Shown: positions 8,875-17,457, counted from the first letter of the stretch. The stretch is 64,000 nt of DNA from Nocardia abscessus NBRC 100374 (GCF_000308455.1 NZ_BAFP01000272.1:62001-126000), one strand, 5' to 3'. Notes: generated by a model not told the origin, from the letters alone. Translations and numbers: made by a program.

Positions 8875-9738
8875 TCAGGAGCGGCCGGGCCGGGGCAGGG
8901 TAGTGATCGCCGCGGCCTTCCTGGTCAGATGTCGTCCGATGGCCTCGATGCGTTCGGAGGGGAGCTCGACTAGGGGATGCACCGCTATCAGCAGTGCGAC
9001 ATGACCTCGTGGATCCAGGACCGGCGCCGCGATCGCCGCGACCGGGCCGGACGTGGCGTCGGGGAATCCGATCGTGGTGAATTCCGCCCTGAGTTGATCG
9101 AGAGTCTCGCGGATGTTCGGCGGGAGCGCGATGGCGCCGGTGTCGAGGGTGCCCAGCAAGCTCGCGGCCTGGCCCAGGGCAGGGGAGGTGCAGTCCACGT
9201 CGAATCCGCGATCACGCACCGCGGCCAGCCCTTCGGCCAGTCGCTTCGAAGTCGGTGTGCCGGCGGGTGCGGTCCGCTGGATCCAAGCCCGGCGCCCCTC
9301 CTCGGTATCCCAGGCCGCGAACCCGGCGCCGAACGGCGGAGCGTACGGGATGCGATCACCCGGCCACAGTCGCTCGCCACCTTCGAACGCCGTGATCACC
9401 AAGGAGTCGTCGGTGAATTTCTCGGTAACCGAGGCGGCATAGCCGAACTCTGCGGCGAGTTCGACCACCGCAGCCCGCGCGGCCTCGACGAACGGGCGAG
9501 TGCTGACCGCCGCCGCCACCGGAGCCAGACCGGGCCCGAGCGCGAAAGTCTTGGCGGCGGGATCGCGGCTGACCCACCCCCGGTCGCACAGGGTTTTGAG
9601 AATCGCGTGTGTGGTGGCCTGCGTCAGGTCCAGCTCGCGAGCGATGTCGCTGTAACGCAGCCGTTCACTGCCGGGGCGGGACAGCAACTCGATGATATCG
9701 ACTACCCGTGCTGTCGGCGCCGATACCGCTCCCCGCAT
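8875..9738 (-). CDS. IclR-family transcriptional regulator
   Basis: A 287-residue IclR-type regulator. The winged-helix N-terminus (RVVDIIELLSRPG, SDIARELDLTQATTHAILKTL, DRGWVSRDPAAKTFALGP) is followed by the GAF-like effector domain. ATG 9738 is supported by a strong AAAGGAG six bases upstream and by the family N-terminus starting at that point. The 5' region is AT-rich and carries a perfect 14-bp palindrome (9796-9809), a candidate binding site. No divergently transcribed catabolic operon is next door, so the target genes are not evident from context. Confidence 0.87.
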   Translation of the reverse strand: MRGAVSAPTARVVDIIELLSRPGSERLRYSDIARELDLTQATTHAILKTLCDRGWVSRDPAAKTFALGPGLAPVAAAVSTRPFVEAARAAVVELAAEFGYAASVTEKFTDDSLVITAFEGGERLWPGDRIPYAPPFGAGFAAWDTEEGRRAWIQRTAPAGTPTSKRLAEGLAAVRDRGFDVDCTSPALGQAASLLGTLDTGAIALPPNIRETLDQLRAEFTTIGFPDATSGPVAAIAAPVLDPRGHVALLIAVHPLVELPSERIEAIGRHLTRKAAAITTLPRPGRS

Positions 9739-10111
9739 TCTGGCTCCTTTCGCCCACGCATCACCTTCAGAAAACAAGCTGATTTGATAGAGTATATCGA
9801 ATATTCGATTACTGCAAGAATTTCGATCTCGCTCACCACGCGGCAGTCGGGTCGCGCGTGCCGTCTGTTGGGCTGCCCCGACATGATCCAGCACGTCGAT
9901 CCCGGTTCTCGGCCCCTGAGGACTGACCGCAGCGAGGCACTCGGACGAAATTCGACCATTGACTCGAGCAAGTGACGTCTGCCGGAGGGTCTGTGCGCGG
10001 GAACGCTCCGCAGAAGTAGGTATGCCCCCTAGTAGTTCGACGGTCGCGGTCGGGCTCCGAGGCGGACACGCTTCGTAGGGACAGAATCACAGCTACCACG
10101 CCGAGGTCTAG
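9739..10111. other. Intergenic region between IclR and DUF35 genes
   Basis: A 373-base gap between divergently transcribed genes. It holds the IclR palindrome (9796-9809) and, 94 bases before the DUF35 start, the sequence AGGTATGCCCC (10018-10028), which recurs as AGGTATGTCCC 91 bases before the second DUF35 gene at 17.7 kb. I see no convincing small gene. Confidence 0.5.
9796..9809. promoter_or_regulatory. Perfect 14-bp palindrome upstream of IclR gene
   Basis: ATCGAATATTCGAT, perfectly self-complementary, sits about 58 bases upstream of the IclR start in the only markedly AT-rich patch nearby. It is a candidate IclR operator (autoregulation) or part of the promoter. Confidence 0.55.
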
Positions 10112-10876
10112 ATGCCCGAGCACATATCCGAGCCCAGCGGCAAACCCGTACGAGACCAGAAAATATTGATGATTCAGCGGTGCGGGCGCTGTAGAAAGTT
10201 ATTTGCGCCGCTGACCGCTGTGTGTTCCTCGTGTCTGCCGGGGGATCTCGAGTCGGTGCCATCGTCTGGTATCGGTTCGATCGTCTCGTGGCGACTTATC
10301 CATCGAAGCCTGAGCTGTGCGCACGCCCCAGTCGTGCCGTTGACGATCGCCATTGTGGAACTCGACGAGGGTCCGTGGGTATGTACGACGATCGAAGGAG
10401 ACGTTCCACCGTTCTCCAGTCGGCCCGTCCGGGTGCGATTCGAGCCGCGGTCTCGGGTGGACCGATTCCCCGTGTTCGCCGTCTGCCCTGTTGCGCCCGG
10501 TTCGGATGACGGCGTCGGTCCCGCGCCGCAGTGCGGGAACGCTTCGAACAATGCGCGGTCGACGCGTCGTTCCGATGCAGAGCATTGCTACGACGCATCG
10601 TGGGTACGGACCTCGCTTCGCCAATGCGATCTCTTGGCGGGCGCGAAATCTCTCGACTCGGCGGACAGGTCCCTGGTCGGTTTCGCGATCCGATGGGCGC
10701 CGTTCGGCGGCGCCGATGCCGGCGAGCTGCTCGTGACCTTTGGCGTGACCCGCAGGCGGTTCTTGCAGATGATGGGCGAGGCGCTGCGTCCACGACGGAC
10801 CGACAGCGTCAAGGTGCGCGGGCTGAAGCATCGTTTGACGGACTCGCTGATGTGGGCATGGCGGATAAATACGTAA
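10112..10876 (+). CDS. DUF35 OB-fold protein fused to a DUF3263-like domain
   Basis: A 254-residue protein in one open frame with two recognisable parts. Residues about 20-130 are a DUF35-type module: a rubredoxin-like zinc ribbon (CGRCRKLFAP and CSSC) followed by an OB-fold ending near RFPVFAVCPV. After an unconserved linker, residues about 180-240 (DRSLVGFAIRWAPFGGADAG, FGVTRRRFLQMMGEAL) resemble DUF3263, a small actinobacterial domain usually encoded alone. DUF35 proteins often act as acyl-CoA-binding partners of thiolases; none is adjacent here. The N-terminal half is a paralogue of the gene at 17772. The join may be a true fusion or two genes merged by a frameshift in the linker. Confidence 0.65.
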   Translation: MPEHISEPSGKPVRDQKILMIQRCGRCRKLFAPLTAVCSSCLPGDLESVPSSGIGSIVSWRLIHRSLSCAHAPVVPLTIAIVELDEGPWVCTTIEGDVPPFSSRPVRVRFEPRSRVDRFPVFAVCPVAPGSDDGVGPAPQCGNASNNARSTRRSDAEHCYDASWVRTSLRQCDLLAGAKSLDSADRSLVGFAIRWAPFGGADAGELLVTFGVTRRRFLQMMGEALRPRRTDSVKVRGLKHRLTDSLMWAWRINT

Positions 10877-11040
10877 ATACGCCCCTGTTTCGGCCGGTGG
10901 GGCCGGATGTGTACACCTGGAATTCTCGATTCGGACGGGCAGACCGTTCGCCTTTGTTTGCGATACGCTGGTCATCATCCAAGGTGAGCGCATGGTGTTC
11001 CCGGTGTTCGCCCACATGCCCGGTGAATCGCATGCCGTAG

Positions 11041-14000
11041 ATGACAGACGAGGATCCACTCCGGACCCGCCGCGACACGATCACACCCGTCACGGCCGAT
11101 TTGAGTGCGTCCGGGTTCGAGGCCGCCGAGCAGGTCGGGCACGGCGGTTTCGGTGAGGTCTATCGCTGCACACAGGTAGCCCTGGAGCGCACGGTGGCGG
11201 TGAAGGTGCTGACCGCCGAACTCGACGAGGACAACCAGGCGCGATTCTTGCGCGAGCAGCGGGCGATGGGTCGGCTGACCGGACATCCGAACATCGTCAC
11301 TGTGCTCCAAGCGGGTGTCACCGAAAGCGGGCGTCCCTACCTGGTGATGCCCTATTACCCCTTGGATTCGCTGGATGCCTGGATTCGTCGGCAGGGCGCG
11401 TTGCCGGTGGAGACCGTGCTGTGGATCGGGTTGAAGATCGCTGGTGCGCTGGAAAGCGCGAACCAGCTCGGAATTGTGCATCGCGATGTGAAACCGGGAA
11501 ACATTCTCTTCACCGATTTCGGCGAGCCGGCGTTGACCGATTTCGGTATCGCGCGCATCGCCGATGCATTTCAAACGACCGCGGGCACCCTCACCGGGTC
11601 CCCGGCATTCACCGCGCCCGAGGCGCTCGGCGGCGATGCCCCGACTCCGGCCACGGATGTCTACGGCCTCGGTGCGACCTTGTTCTGCGCCCTCACCGGG
11701 CATGCCGCGTTCGAACGCCGCAGCGGTGAGCAGGTGGTAGCGCAGTTCCTGCGGACCACCAGCGAGCCGGTGCCGGATCTGCGGGAAAGCGGCATTCCCG
11801 ACGACGTGTCGGCCCTGGTGGAATCGGCGATGAGCCGGGACCCGCGGGAGCGGCCGTCGGTGGCTGCGATCGGCGAGGCCATCCGGCGGATACAGCAGTG
11901 TCACGGATACCAGGTCGGTGAGATGGCGCTGCACGCGAGACCGGCCCGCGGGCCGCGGAATCAGACACCGTCGCTGCGAGTATGGGCACCGCCCGCTACG
12001 GCGGGGATCCGCGGCGACACCCGCCATCCGCCGCTCGAGCTGACCAGTTTCGTCGACCGCCGCACCGAGACGTCGGAGGTGAAGAATCTGCTGTCGGCCT
12101 GTCGGCTGGTGACGTTGGCCGGGATCGGTGGCGTCGGAAAGACCCGGCTGGCGCTCCGGGTGGCGACCAAGGCTCGGCGCGATTTCGCCGATGGGGTGTG
12201 GATCGTCGAGCTGGCCGATCTGCGCGACCCGTTACTGCTGGTCGAAGTCGTCGCGGGCACCCTGGGCCTGCGGGATCAGTCCGACCGGTCGCTGCTCGAC
12301 GTTCTGGTCCGATTCCTGGGCTCGCAGGAAGCGCTGCTGGTTCTCGACAGCTGCGAGCACGTGGTGGCAGCCTCGGCGGAGCTGGCCGAGACGTTGTTGG
12401 CGGCTTGTCCGAATCTGCGGATCCTCGTCACCAGCCGCGAGCCGCTGGACATCGCCGGGGAAGCGATGGTGCGGGTGTTGCCACTGACGGTCCCGGATCC
12501 CGATCGCGAGCCGACGTTGCGGGGACTGCCCAAATACGACGCGGTCACGTTGTTCACCGACCGCGCCGCCGCGGCGGTGCCGGGCTTCGAACTTGCCGAG
12601 GGGAACAAGTCCACGGTGGCTCGGATCTGTTCCCGGCTGGACGGCTTGCCGCTGGCGATCGAACTCGCGGCGGCCCGGATGCGCACCATGTCGCCCGAGC
12701 AGATCCTGCAGCGGCTCACCAACCGGTACGCGCTGCTCACCCGCAACAGTCGCACCGCGCCGACCCGGCAGCAGACACTGCGCTGGTGCATCGACTGGAG
12801 CCACCAGCTGTGCACACCGGTCGAGCAACGGCTGTGGGCCCGGCTATCGGTGTTCGCCGGCGGCTTCGAACTAGACGCCGCCGAGCAGGTGTGCGGCGCC
12901 GGCCTGGCGCCAGAGGATTTGCTCGATGGTTTGTCCTCTCTGGTGGACAAATCGATTGCGATTCGGGAGGCAGCGGATGGCACCGTGCGCTTCCGGATGC
13001 TCGAGACCGTGCGCGACTACGGGCGAAAGAAGCTGCAAGAGACCGGCGAATACACCGATCTGCGTCGACGACACCGCGACTGGTACCAACGATTGGCTAT
13101 GGACGCGGAGGCCGGGTGGATCAGCGACCAGCAGCTCGACTGGCTCGCTCGACTCGAGCGCGAACAAACGAATTTCCGGGACGCGCTCGAGTTCTGCCTG
13201 TCCGAGGACGATGCGGAGGCCGCCGAAACCGGGCTGCGCATCGCCGCCGCGCTATTCATGTTCTGGAGCTTTCGGGGCCTCTACAGCGAAGGTCGCCGCT
13301 GGCTCGGCCGCGTGCTCGCACACCCCGCCGCGCACTCGACACCCGATCGCGTCAGAGCACTTCACTCGAGCACGATCTTGGCGGCGGTGCAGGGGGACCT
13401 GCAGTACGCGACCACCTTGGTGGAGCAGGCACGCGCGCTCACCGAACAGGACGCCGCTCCCACATCCCAGGCGCTGGCCTCGTACGCCGACGGCGCTCTG
13501 GCGCTGTATCGAGGTGAACTCGACCGGGCGGTATCCGCGCTCGAGCCTGCCCTCGGAGTGTTCGAATCGGACAGGCCGGAATATCTGTATGTCGCCGCGT
13601 TGTCCATGCTCGGTTGGGCACACGCACTCCAGGGCAATATAAGCCGGGCGCTGGAGTATCACGAGCGAATACTCACCATCACCGAAGCGTGCGGTGAGTC
13701 GCTTTTTCGGTCGACCACGCTGTGGGGTATCGCCATTGCCGTATGGCAGCAGGGCGAGCGGTCCCGGGCACAAGAGTTGCTGCTGGAATCGCTGCGGGTC
13801 AATCGGCGCGTGGGCAGCCCGGTCGTCGCTGCCCTCGACCTCGAGGGGCTGGCTTGGACCATCGCCGATGGCAATGGTGAGCGCTCGGCCGTCCTGATGG
13901 GTGCCGCGGAAAATCTGTTGTGGTCCGCCTCCGGCGTCGCCACCTTTTTCACAGAGCTGACCCAATATCACGATGAATGTGAGCGCATGGTGCGTCGCGC

Positions 14001-14313
14001 GCTCGGGGCACGAAAATTCGATGCGGCATTCCGGCGCGGCCAGGCTCTGGGGATGAGTGCTGGAGTGGCCTACGCACTGGAGGAGCCGTCAACCGCCACG
14101 CAGCCCCCTTCGACACTGAAATTGACCAAGCGTGAGCGGCAGGTCGCGGACCTTGTCGCCCAAGGACTCACCAACAAGCAGATCGCCGCGAAATTTGTTC
14201 TCTCGCAACGCACCACAGAAGGCCATGTGGAACATATCCTGAGCAAACTCGGATTCACCTCTCGCGCGCAGATCGCCGCGTGGGTCGCGGAAGATGCTTA
14301 CCAAGAGAGTTGA
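11041..14313 (+). CDS. pknK: PknK-type Ser/Thr kinase-ATPase-LuxR regulator
   Basis: A 1090-residue multidomain signalling protein with the architecture and length of mycobacterial PknK. Residues ~25-285 are a Ser/Thr kinase: Gly loop GHGGFGEVYRC, catalytic Lys55, HRD at 147-149 (HRDVKPGN) and the DFG aspartate at 167. Residues ~340-620 are an NTPase with Walker A GIGGVGKT (361-368) and a Walker-B-like LLVLDSCE. TPR-like helices follow, and residues ~1026-1088 form a LuxR helix-turn-helix (LTKRERQVADLVAQGLTNKQIAAK). No membrane segment is visible, so it is cytosolic and likely binds DNA under kinase/ATP control. No good ribosome-binding site precedes ATG 11041, suggesting a leaderless or weakly translated message. 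The adjacent type III PKS could be a target. Confidence 0.93.
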   Translation: MTDEDPLRTRRDTITPVTADLSASGFEAAEQVGHGGFGEVYRCTQVALERTVAVKVLTAELDEDNQARFLREQRAMGRLTGHPNIVTVLQAGVTESGRPYLVMPYYPLDSLDAWIRRQGALPVETVLWIGLKIAGALESANQLGIVHRDVKPGNILFTDFGEPALTDFGIARIADAFQTTAGTLTGSPAFTAPEALGGDAPTPATDVYGLGATLFCALTGHAAFERRSGEQVVAQFLRTTSEPVPDLRESGIPDDVSALVESAMSRDPRERPSVAAIGEAIRRIQQCHGYQVGEMALHARPARGPRNQTPSLRVWAPPATAGIRGDTRHPPLELTSFVDRRTETSEVKNLLSACRLVTLAGIGGVGKTRLALRVATKARRDFADGVWIVELADLRDPLLLVEVVAGTLGLRDQSDRSLLDVLVRFLGSQEALLVLDSCEHVVAASAELAETLLAACPNLRILVTSREPLDIAGEAMVRVLPLTVPDPDREPTLRGLPKYDAVTLFTDRAAAAVPGFELAEGNKSTVARICSRLDGLPLAIELAAARMRTMSPEQILQRLTNRYALLTRNSRTAPTRQQTLRWCIDWSHQLCTPVEQRLWARLSVFAGGFELDAAEQVCGAGLAPEDLLDGLSSLVDKSIAIREAADGTVRFRMLETVRDYGRKKLQETGEYTDLRRRHRDWYQRLAMDAEAGWISDQQLDWLARLEREQTNFRDALEFCLSEDDAEAAETGLRIAAALFMFWSFRGLYSEGRRWLGRVLAHPAAHSTPDRVRALHSSTILAAVQGDLQYATTLVEQARALTEQDAAPTSQALASYADGALALYRGELDRAVSALEPALGVFESDRPEYLYVAALSMLGWAHALQGNISRALEYHERILTITEACGESLFRSTTLWGIAIAVWQQGERSRAQELLLESLRVNRRVGSPVVAALDLEGLAWTIADGNGERSAVLMGAAENLLWSASGVATFFTELTQYHDECERMVRRALGARKFDAAFRRGQALGMSAGVAYALEEPSTATQPPSTLKLTKRERQVADLVAQGLTNKQIAAKFVLSQRTTEGHVEHILSKLGFTSRAQIAAWVAEDAYQES

Positions 14314-14734
14314 CCGTTCGGCCGGCGCCTCGACCACGCGAATCGGCGCGGAGTTCGCCCCACGCATGTTGACTCCTTTCCCGCGACGGCCTACCGATGC
14401 ACCAATCGATTAACTGATATCAAGTACCGAGTAATCGACAGGAGGTGCGCGGTGTGCAGTAAGGCATGCATGGCGACCTGGGCCATACCCACCTCGCCGT
14501 TCGCGCCCATCTGGATCACCGAGATGGTGCGCCGACAGCACGACAAGTAGGAAGGTTCGCGCCAACGAACACCCTCGCCGGCAGGGCTCGACCGCGAGCG
14601 CTTGCCTCGCACTCGAGCAACTCGGAGGCCGGGGTGGGGGATCCACACCCCTTGGGTGCCTATTTGCCAGGCGTTCGCTACTCGACGATTGGAGTACTCA
14701 TCCCCAATCGCTCAGGCGAGGAAGAACGAGCCTT
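14314..14734. other. Region between pknK and the type III PKS
   Basis: 421 bases. On the minus strand, ATG 14367 follows AAAGGAG and reads MRGANSAPIRVVE, resembling the first codons of the IclR gene at 9738 (MRGAVSAPTARVVD) before running into the 3' end of pknK; it may be a 5' remnant of an IclR gene. A TCGATTA/TAATCGA inverted repeat (14406-14438) precedes a candidate 32-codon gene (14452-14550). The rest is probably the promoter and leader of the PKS gene. Confidence 0.4.
14452..14550 (+). CDS. Candidate 32-residue small protein
   Basis: A short frame with an excellent ribosome-binding site (CAGGAGGT, 14439-14446) five bases before a GTG start. It encodes 32 residues beginning VCSKACMATWAIP and ending in the basic tail RRQHDK; it has two N-terminal cysteines (CSKAC) and a hydrophobic middle (SPFAPIWITEM). 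An inverted repeat lies just upstream. It sits 184 bases before the type III PKS and could be a leader peptide or a true small protein. I recognise no family. Confidence 0.35.
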   Translation: MCSKACMATWAIPTSPFAPIWITEMVRRQHDK

Positions 14735-15904
14735 ATGTCAATCGCTCTCGAACAGCCACGTCTCACCCGCAGGGCTGCGCACGCGCGCGAGCACACAACT
14801 CCCTCACCGCCGCGGACGACCGTCCCCGTCATCGAAGCAATCGCGACCGGTTCGCCTAGCCAGGTCCTCGACCAAACCGTCGCAGCCGACTGGATAGCTG
14901 GGCAATTCACCGATCCGGAGCAGCAAACCCGGATCAGACGCATCTTCCGCAAGACCATGATCGACACCCGGCGATTCGCGGTCGACCCGCTGGATCCTCG
15001 ACATCATGCGCCCAGCGGCAAACCAGCGACGATCCAAGATCGCATGCAGCTGTTCTACCGCCACGCCGTCCCACTGGCGATCGATGTGGCGCGGCGAGCG
15101 CTCGACGGTGTCGACCCGGCCGACCTCGGACTTCTCGTGTTCGCCACGAGCACCGGCGTCATCGCGCCCGGCGTTGACGTCGCGGTCGTCGATGACCTCG
15201 GACTGCCCCGGTCGGTCGCCCGCCTGGTGGTCAACTTCATGGGCTGCGCGGCGGCGATGAACGGAATTCGCACCGCCTCGGACTTCGTCCGGGCCAACCC
15301 GGGCAAGAAGGCGATGGTCCTGTGCATCGAGCTCAACTCGGTGCATGCCGTCCCCATCGCAGACGTCGATGACGCGGTGAGCTACAGCCTGTTCGGAGAC
15401 GGCTGCGGCGCGGTCGTCATCGGGGCGCGCCAAGGGGCAGAGCGTGCCGAAGCCGGAACGATCGTTATCCGTGACAACTTCACCCACCTGTTCGAGGGCA
15501 CCCAAGACGGCATCGCGGTCGGCGTCAACCCCGACGCCATCACGTGCGAGCTGTCCGAGAACGTACCCCAGTACATCTACAACGGCGTTGCTCCCGTCGT
15601 CGGAGACATTCTGCGCCGCAATGAATTACGACAGCCAGACGTCGATGTGTGGGCAATCCACCCGGGCGGGCCGAAGATCTTGCTCGAATCCGCGCGATCG
15701 CTCGGCCTCCCGCCGGAGGCCTCGTCGACGAGCTGGGGCGTTCTCGGTGAGTACGGAAACATGTCGAGCGTCTCACTGGTCTTCGTGCTCGAACGGATAG
15801 CCGGTGAGACAGGGGCGGACAAGCCGATCTCGACGGGCGTCGCGTTCTCGTTCGCGCCGGGAATCACGATCGAGGGCATCGTCTTCGACGTCGTTCGCCG
15901 CTGA
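14735..15904 (+). CDS. Type III polyketide synthase
   Basis: A 389-residue chalcone-synthase-like enzyme with the full catalytic triad: Cys171 in NFMGCAAAMNG, His309 in WAIHPGGPKI and Asn342 in EYGNMSS. The spacing and length are normal for the family, and the sequence resembles actinobacterial Pks10/Pks11/Pks18-type enzymes more than RppA. It extends an acyl-CoA starter with malonyl-CoA to make pyrones, resorcinols or related products in the cytosol. No methyltransferase or oxidoreductase follows directly, so tailoring is not evident. ATG 14735 has the moderate site GAGGAAG upstream. Confidence 0.92.
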   Translation: MSIALEQPRLTRRAAHAREHTTPSPPRTTVPVIEAIATGSPSQVLDQTVAADWIAGQFTDPEQQTRIRRIFRKTMIDTRRFAVDPLDPRHHAPSGKPATIQDRMQLFYRHAVPLAIDVARRALDGVDPADLGLLVFATSTGVIAPGVDVAVVDDLGLPRSVARLVVNFMGCAAAMNGIRTASDFVRANPGKKAMVLCIELNSVHAVPIADVDDAVSYSLFGDGCGAVVIGARQGAERAEAGTIVIRDNFTHLFEGTQDGIAVGVNPDAITCELSENVPQYIYNGVAPVVGDILRRNELRQPDVDVWAIHPGGPKILLESARSLGLPPEASSTSWGVLGEYGNMSSVSLVFVLERIAGETGADKPISTGVAFSFAPGITIEGIVFDVVRR

Positions 15905-16023
15905 TCATGCTGTCTCTCGGCCATCCGGCCCGTCGAGCGCCCCCTGCCTCCGAGAATGCGACAACTGCCCCTTCGAAGGTGGTGGACCTGCGAGCGATAC
16001 CAGTTGATCCACCACTTCGACCA

Positions 16024-16103
16024 GCGGATCCCAGCTGTTCCAACGCAATCAGCGCGGCCAACTTCCCCGTGCCGGACATGCCCGTCACCAGGATCACCGC
16101 CAC
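16024..16103 (-). pseudogene. Remnant of a P-loop nucleotide-kinase-like gene
   Basis: The minus strand reads VAVILVTGMSGTGKLAALIAL, the typical N-terminus of small actinobacterial P-loop kinases (usually GMSGTGKST), but the Walker A Ser/Thr after Lys is Leu. After about 27 residues the resemblance ends and the frame continues as unconserved sequence. Only the 5' end of such a gene appears to survive between the PKS and the crotonase. Confidence 0.4.
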
Positions 16104-16133
16104 AAGCGGATCGTACGCCCAACTGGTGGAAGC

Positions 16134-16913
16134 TCAATCACGCCAGACGGGTGGGCGCTTCGCCAGGAACGCCGCCATCCCCTCGCGCGCGCCGGGAAGT
16201 TGCGCGGCGGCGGCCATGACTTCCAGGGCGAGAGCGTAGGCATCTGCTTCGGGGCGGTCGAGTTGGGCGTAGAGAGTGCGTTTGCCGAGTGCCTTGCTGG
16301 CACGGCTGCCACGGGTAGCGCGCGCGAGCAACTCGCCCACTGCGGCGTCCAGCTCGGCGTCCGGCACCGCCCGGTTGATCAGACCCCACTGTTCGGCGGT
16401 GCGGGCGTCGATCGGGTCGCCGGTGAGGGCCAGTTCCATCAGGCGTTTACGGCCGACGGCGCGGGCCACCGGCACCGCAGGGGTGTGGCAGAACCAGCCC
16501 CCTTTGCCGCCGGGGAGCGCGAAACCGGCCGATTCGGCGGCGACAGCGAGATCGCACGAGGCCACCAGCTGGCAGCCGGCGGCCGTGGCCAGACCTTGCA
16601 CCCGGGCGATCACTACCTGCGGCACCGACTCGATGGTCGACATCAGCTCGGTGCACAGTGTGAGCAGTTCCCGCACACCGAGCAGGTCACGCGCGGCGAC
16701 GTCGGCGAAGTCGTGTCCCGCGGAGAACACCGGGCCGTGCGCCCCGAGCACTATCCCGGTGGCGTCGGTCTCGCCGGCGTCCCGGAAGGAGGCGAGCAGT
16801 TCGGCCAGATGCTCGCCCGACAGCGCATTGCGCCGCTCCGGCCGGTTCATGGTGATGCGCACCGTGTCACCGTCCCGCGCGACCAGCAGATGCCGATATT
16901 CCAAGGCGGTCAT
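16134..16913 (-). CDS. Enoyl-CoA hydratase/isomerase family protein
   Basis: A 259-residue crotonase-fold enzyme. Substrate-pocket and oxyanion-hole segments are visible (FSAGHDFADVA and IARVQGLATAAGCQLVASCDLAVA), and the length is standard. The usual catalytic Glu pair is not obvious: the second region reads FALPGGKGGWFCHTPAV, closer to the ECHDC3-type subgroup, so true hydratase activity is uncertain. It acts on an acyl-CoA in the cytosol. GGAGAG precedes ATG 16913. A 29-bp inverted repeat 35 bases upstream may be its operator or the terminator of the VOC gene upstream. Confidence 0.86.
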   Translation of the reverse strand: MTALEYRHLLVARDGDTVRITMNRPERRNALSGEHLAELLASFRDAGETDATGIVLGAHGPVFSAGHDFADVAARDLLGVRELLTLCTELMSTIESVPQVVIARVQGLATAAGCQLVASCDLAVAAESAGFALPGGKGGWFCHTPAVPVARAVGRKRLMELALTGDPIDARTAEQWGLINRAVPDAELDAAVGELLARATRGSRASKALGKRTLYAQLDRPEADAYALALEVMAAAAQLPGAREGMAAFLAKRPPVWRD

Positions 16914-16947
16914 CTCTCCACCGTAGATCCTTGGTCAGCGCTGCCGC

Positions 16948-16976
16948 GCCACGGATGACAGGCTGTTATCCGTGGC
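16948..16976. repeat. 29-bp inverted repeat between crotonase and VOC genes
   Basis: GCCACGGAT and ATCCGTGGC form perfect 9-bp arms. Inside, ACA/TGT pairs around GGC, with one G-T position, so an RNA stem of 13 pairs is possible. No T-run follows on either strand. It could be a regulator site for the crotonase gene or a terminator for the VOC gene. Confidence 0.5.
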
Positions 16977-17043
16977 ACCAGCCAACTTCTTCCGCGGGCT
17001 TTTCGCCGGTACCCGCCAGGACTCAATGGTTCAACTCGGCGGA

Positions 17044-17457
17044 CTATTCCGCGTACGGCTGATCTGCCGCCTGGGCGCTGTAGCCGATGCTCCAGATGTA
17101 GCCGTCCGGGTCCGCGAAGGTGCCGCCGTATCCACCCCACTCCGTGGCGGCGGCAGGCTTGAGGATCGTGGCGCCTGCCTTCTCGGCTTCGGCGAGAATC
17201 TCATCGACCCGCGACTCGCTGCGGACCACGTAGGTCAGGGCCAGCCCGCTGAAACCGCTGCCCTCCGGATTCGTGCCCATCTCGGCGGCCAGACCATCGC
17301 GACCGTAGAAACCGATGAGCGGCCCGCCCTCTGATGAAAAGAACACCGATACGCCATAGTCCCGATCGATTTTCCAACCGAGCCCCTCCACATAGAAACG
17401 CTTCGACCGGTCCATGTCCTGGACCCCGAGGAGGACCGAACTCATCTTCGATTTCAT
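17044..17457 (-). CDS. VOC (glyoxalase-fold) family protein
   Basis: A 137-residue vicinal-oxygen-chelate protein. It has the paired beta-alpha-beta-beta-beta modules, with SSVLLGVQDMDRSKRFYVEGLGW at the start and GGTFADPDGYIWSIGY at the end, typical of the family. Function within the family (lyase, dioxygenase, antibiotic binding) cannot be assigned. ATG 17457 is supported by GGAG upstream; ATG 17445 is an internal alternative. Confidence 0.82.
   Translation of the reverse strand: MKSKMSSVLLGVQDMDRSKRFYVEGLGWKIDRDYGVSVFFSSEGGPLIGFYGRDGLAAEMGTNPEGSGFSGLALTYVVRSESRVDEILAEAEKAGATILKPAAATEWGGYGGTFADPDGYIWSIGYSAQAADQPYAE

Noticed and set aside
11982..13517. A long Arg-rich plus-strand frame inside pknK
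   Set aside because: Off-frame shadow typical of high-GC genes; the pknK frame has all kinase, NTPase and LuxR motifs.
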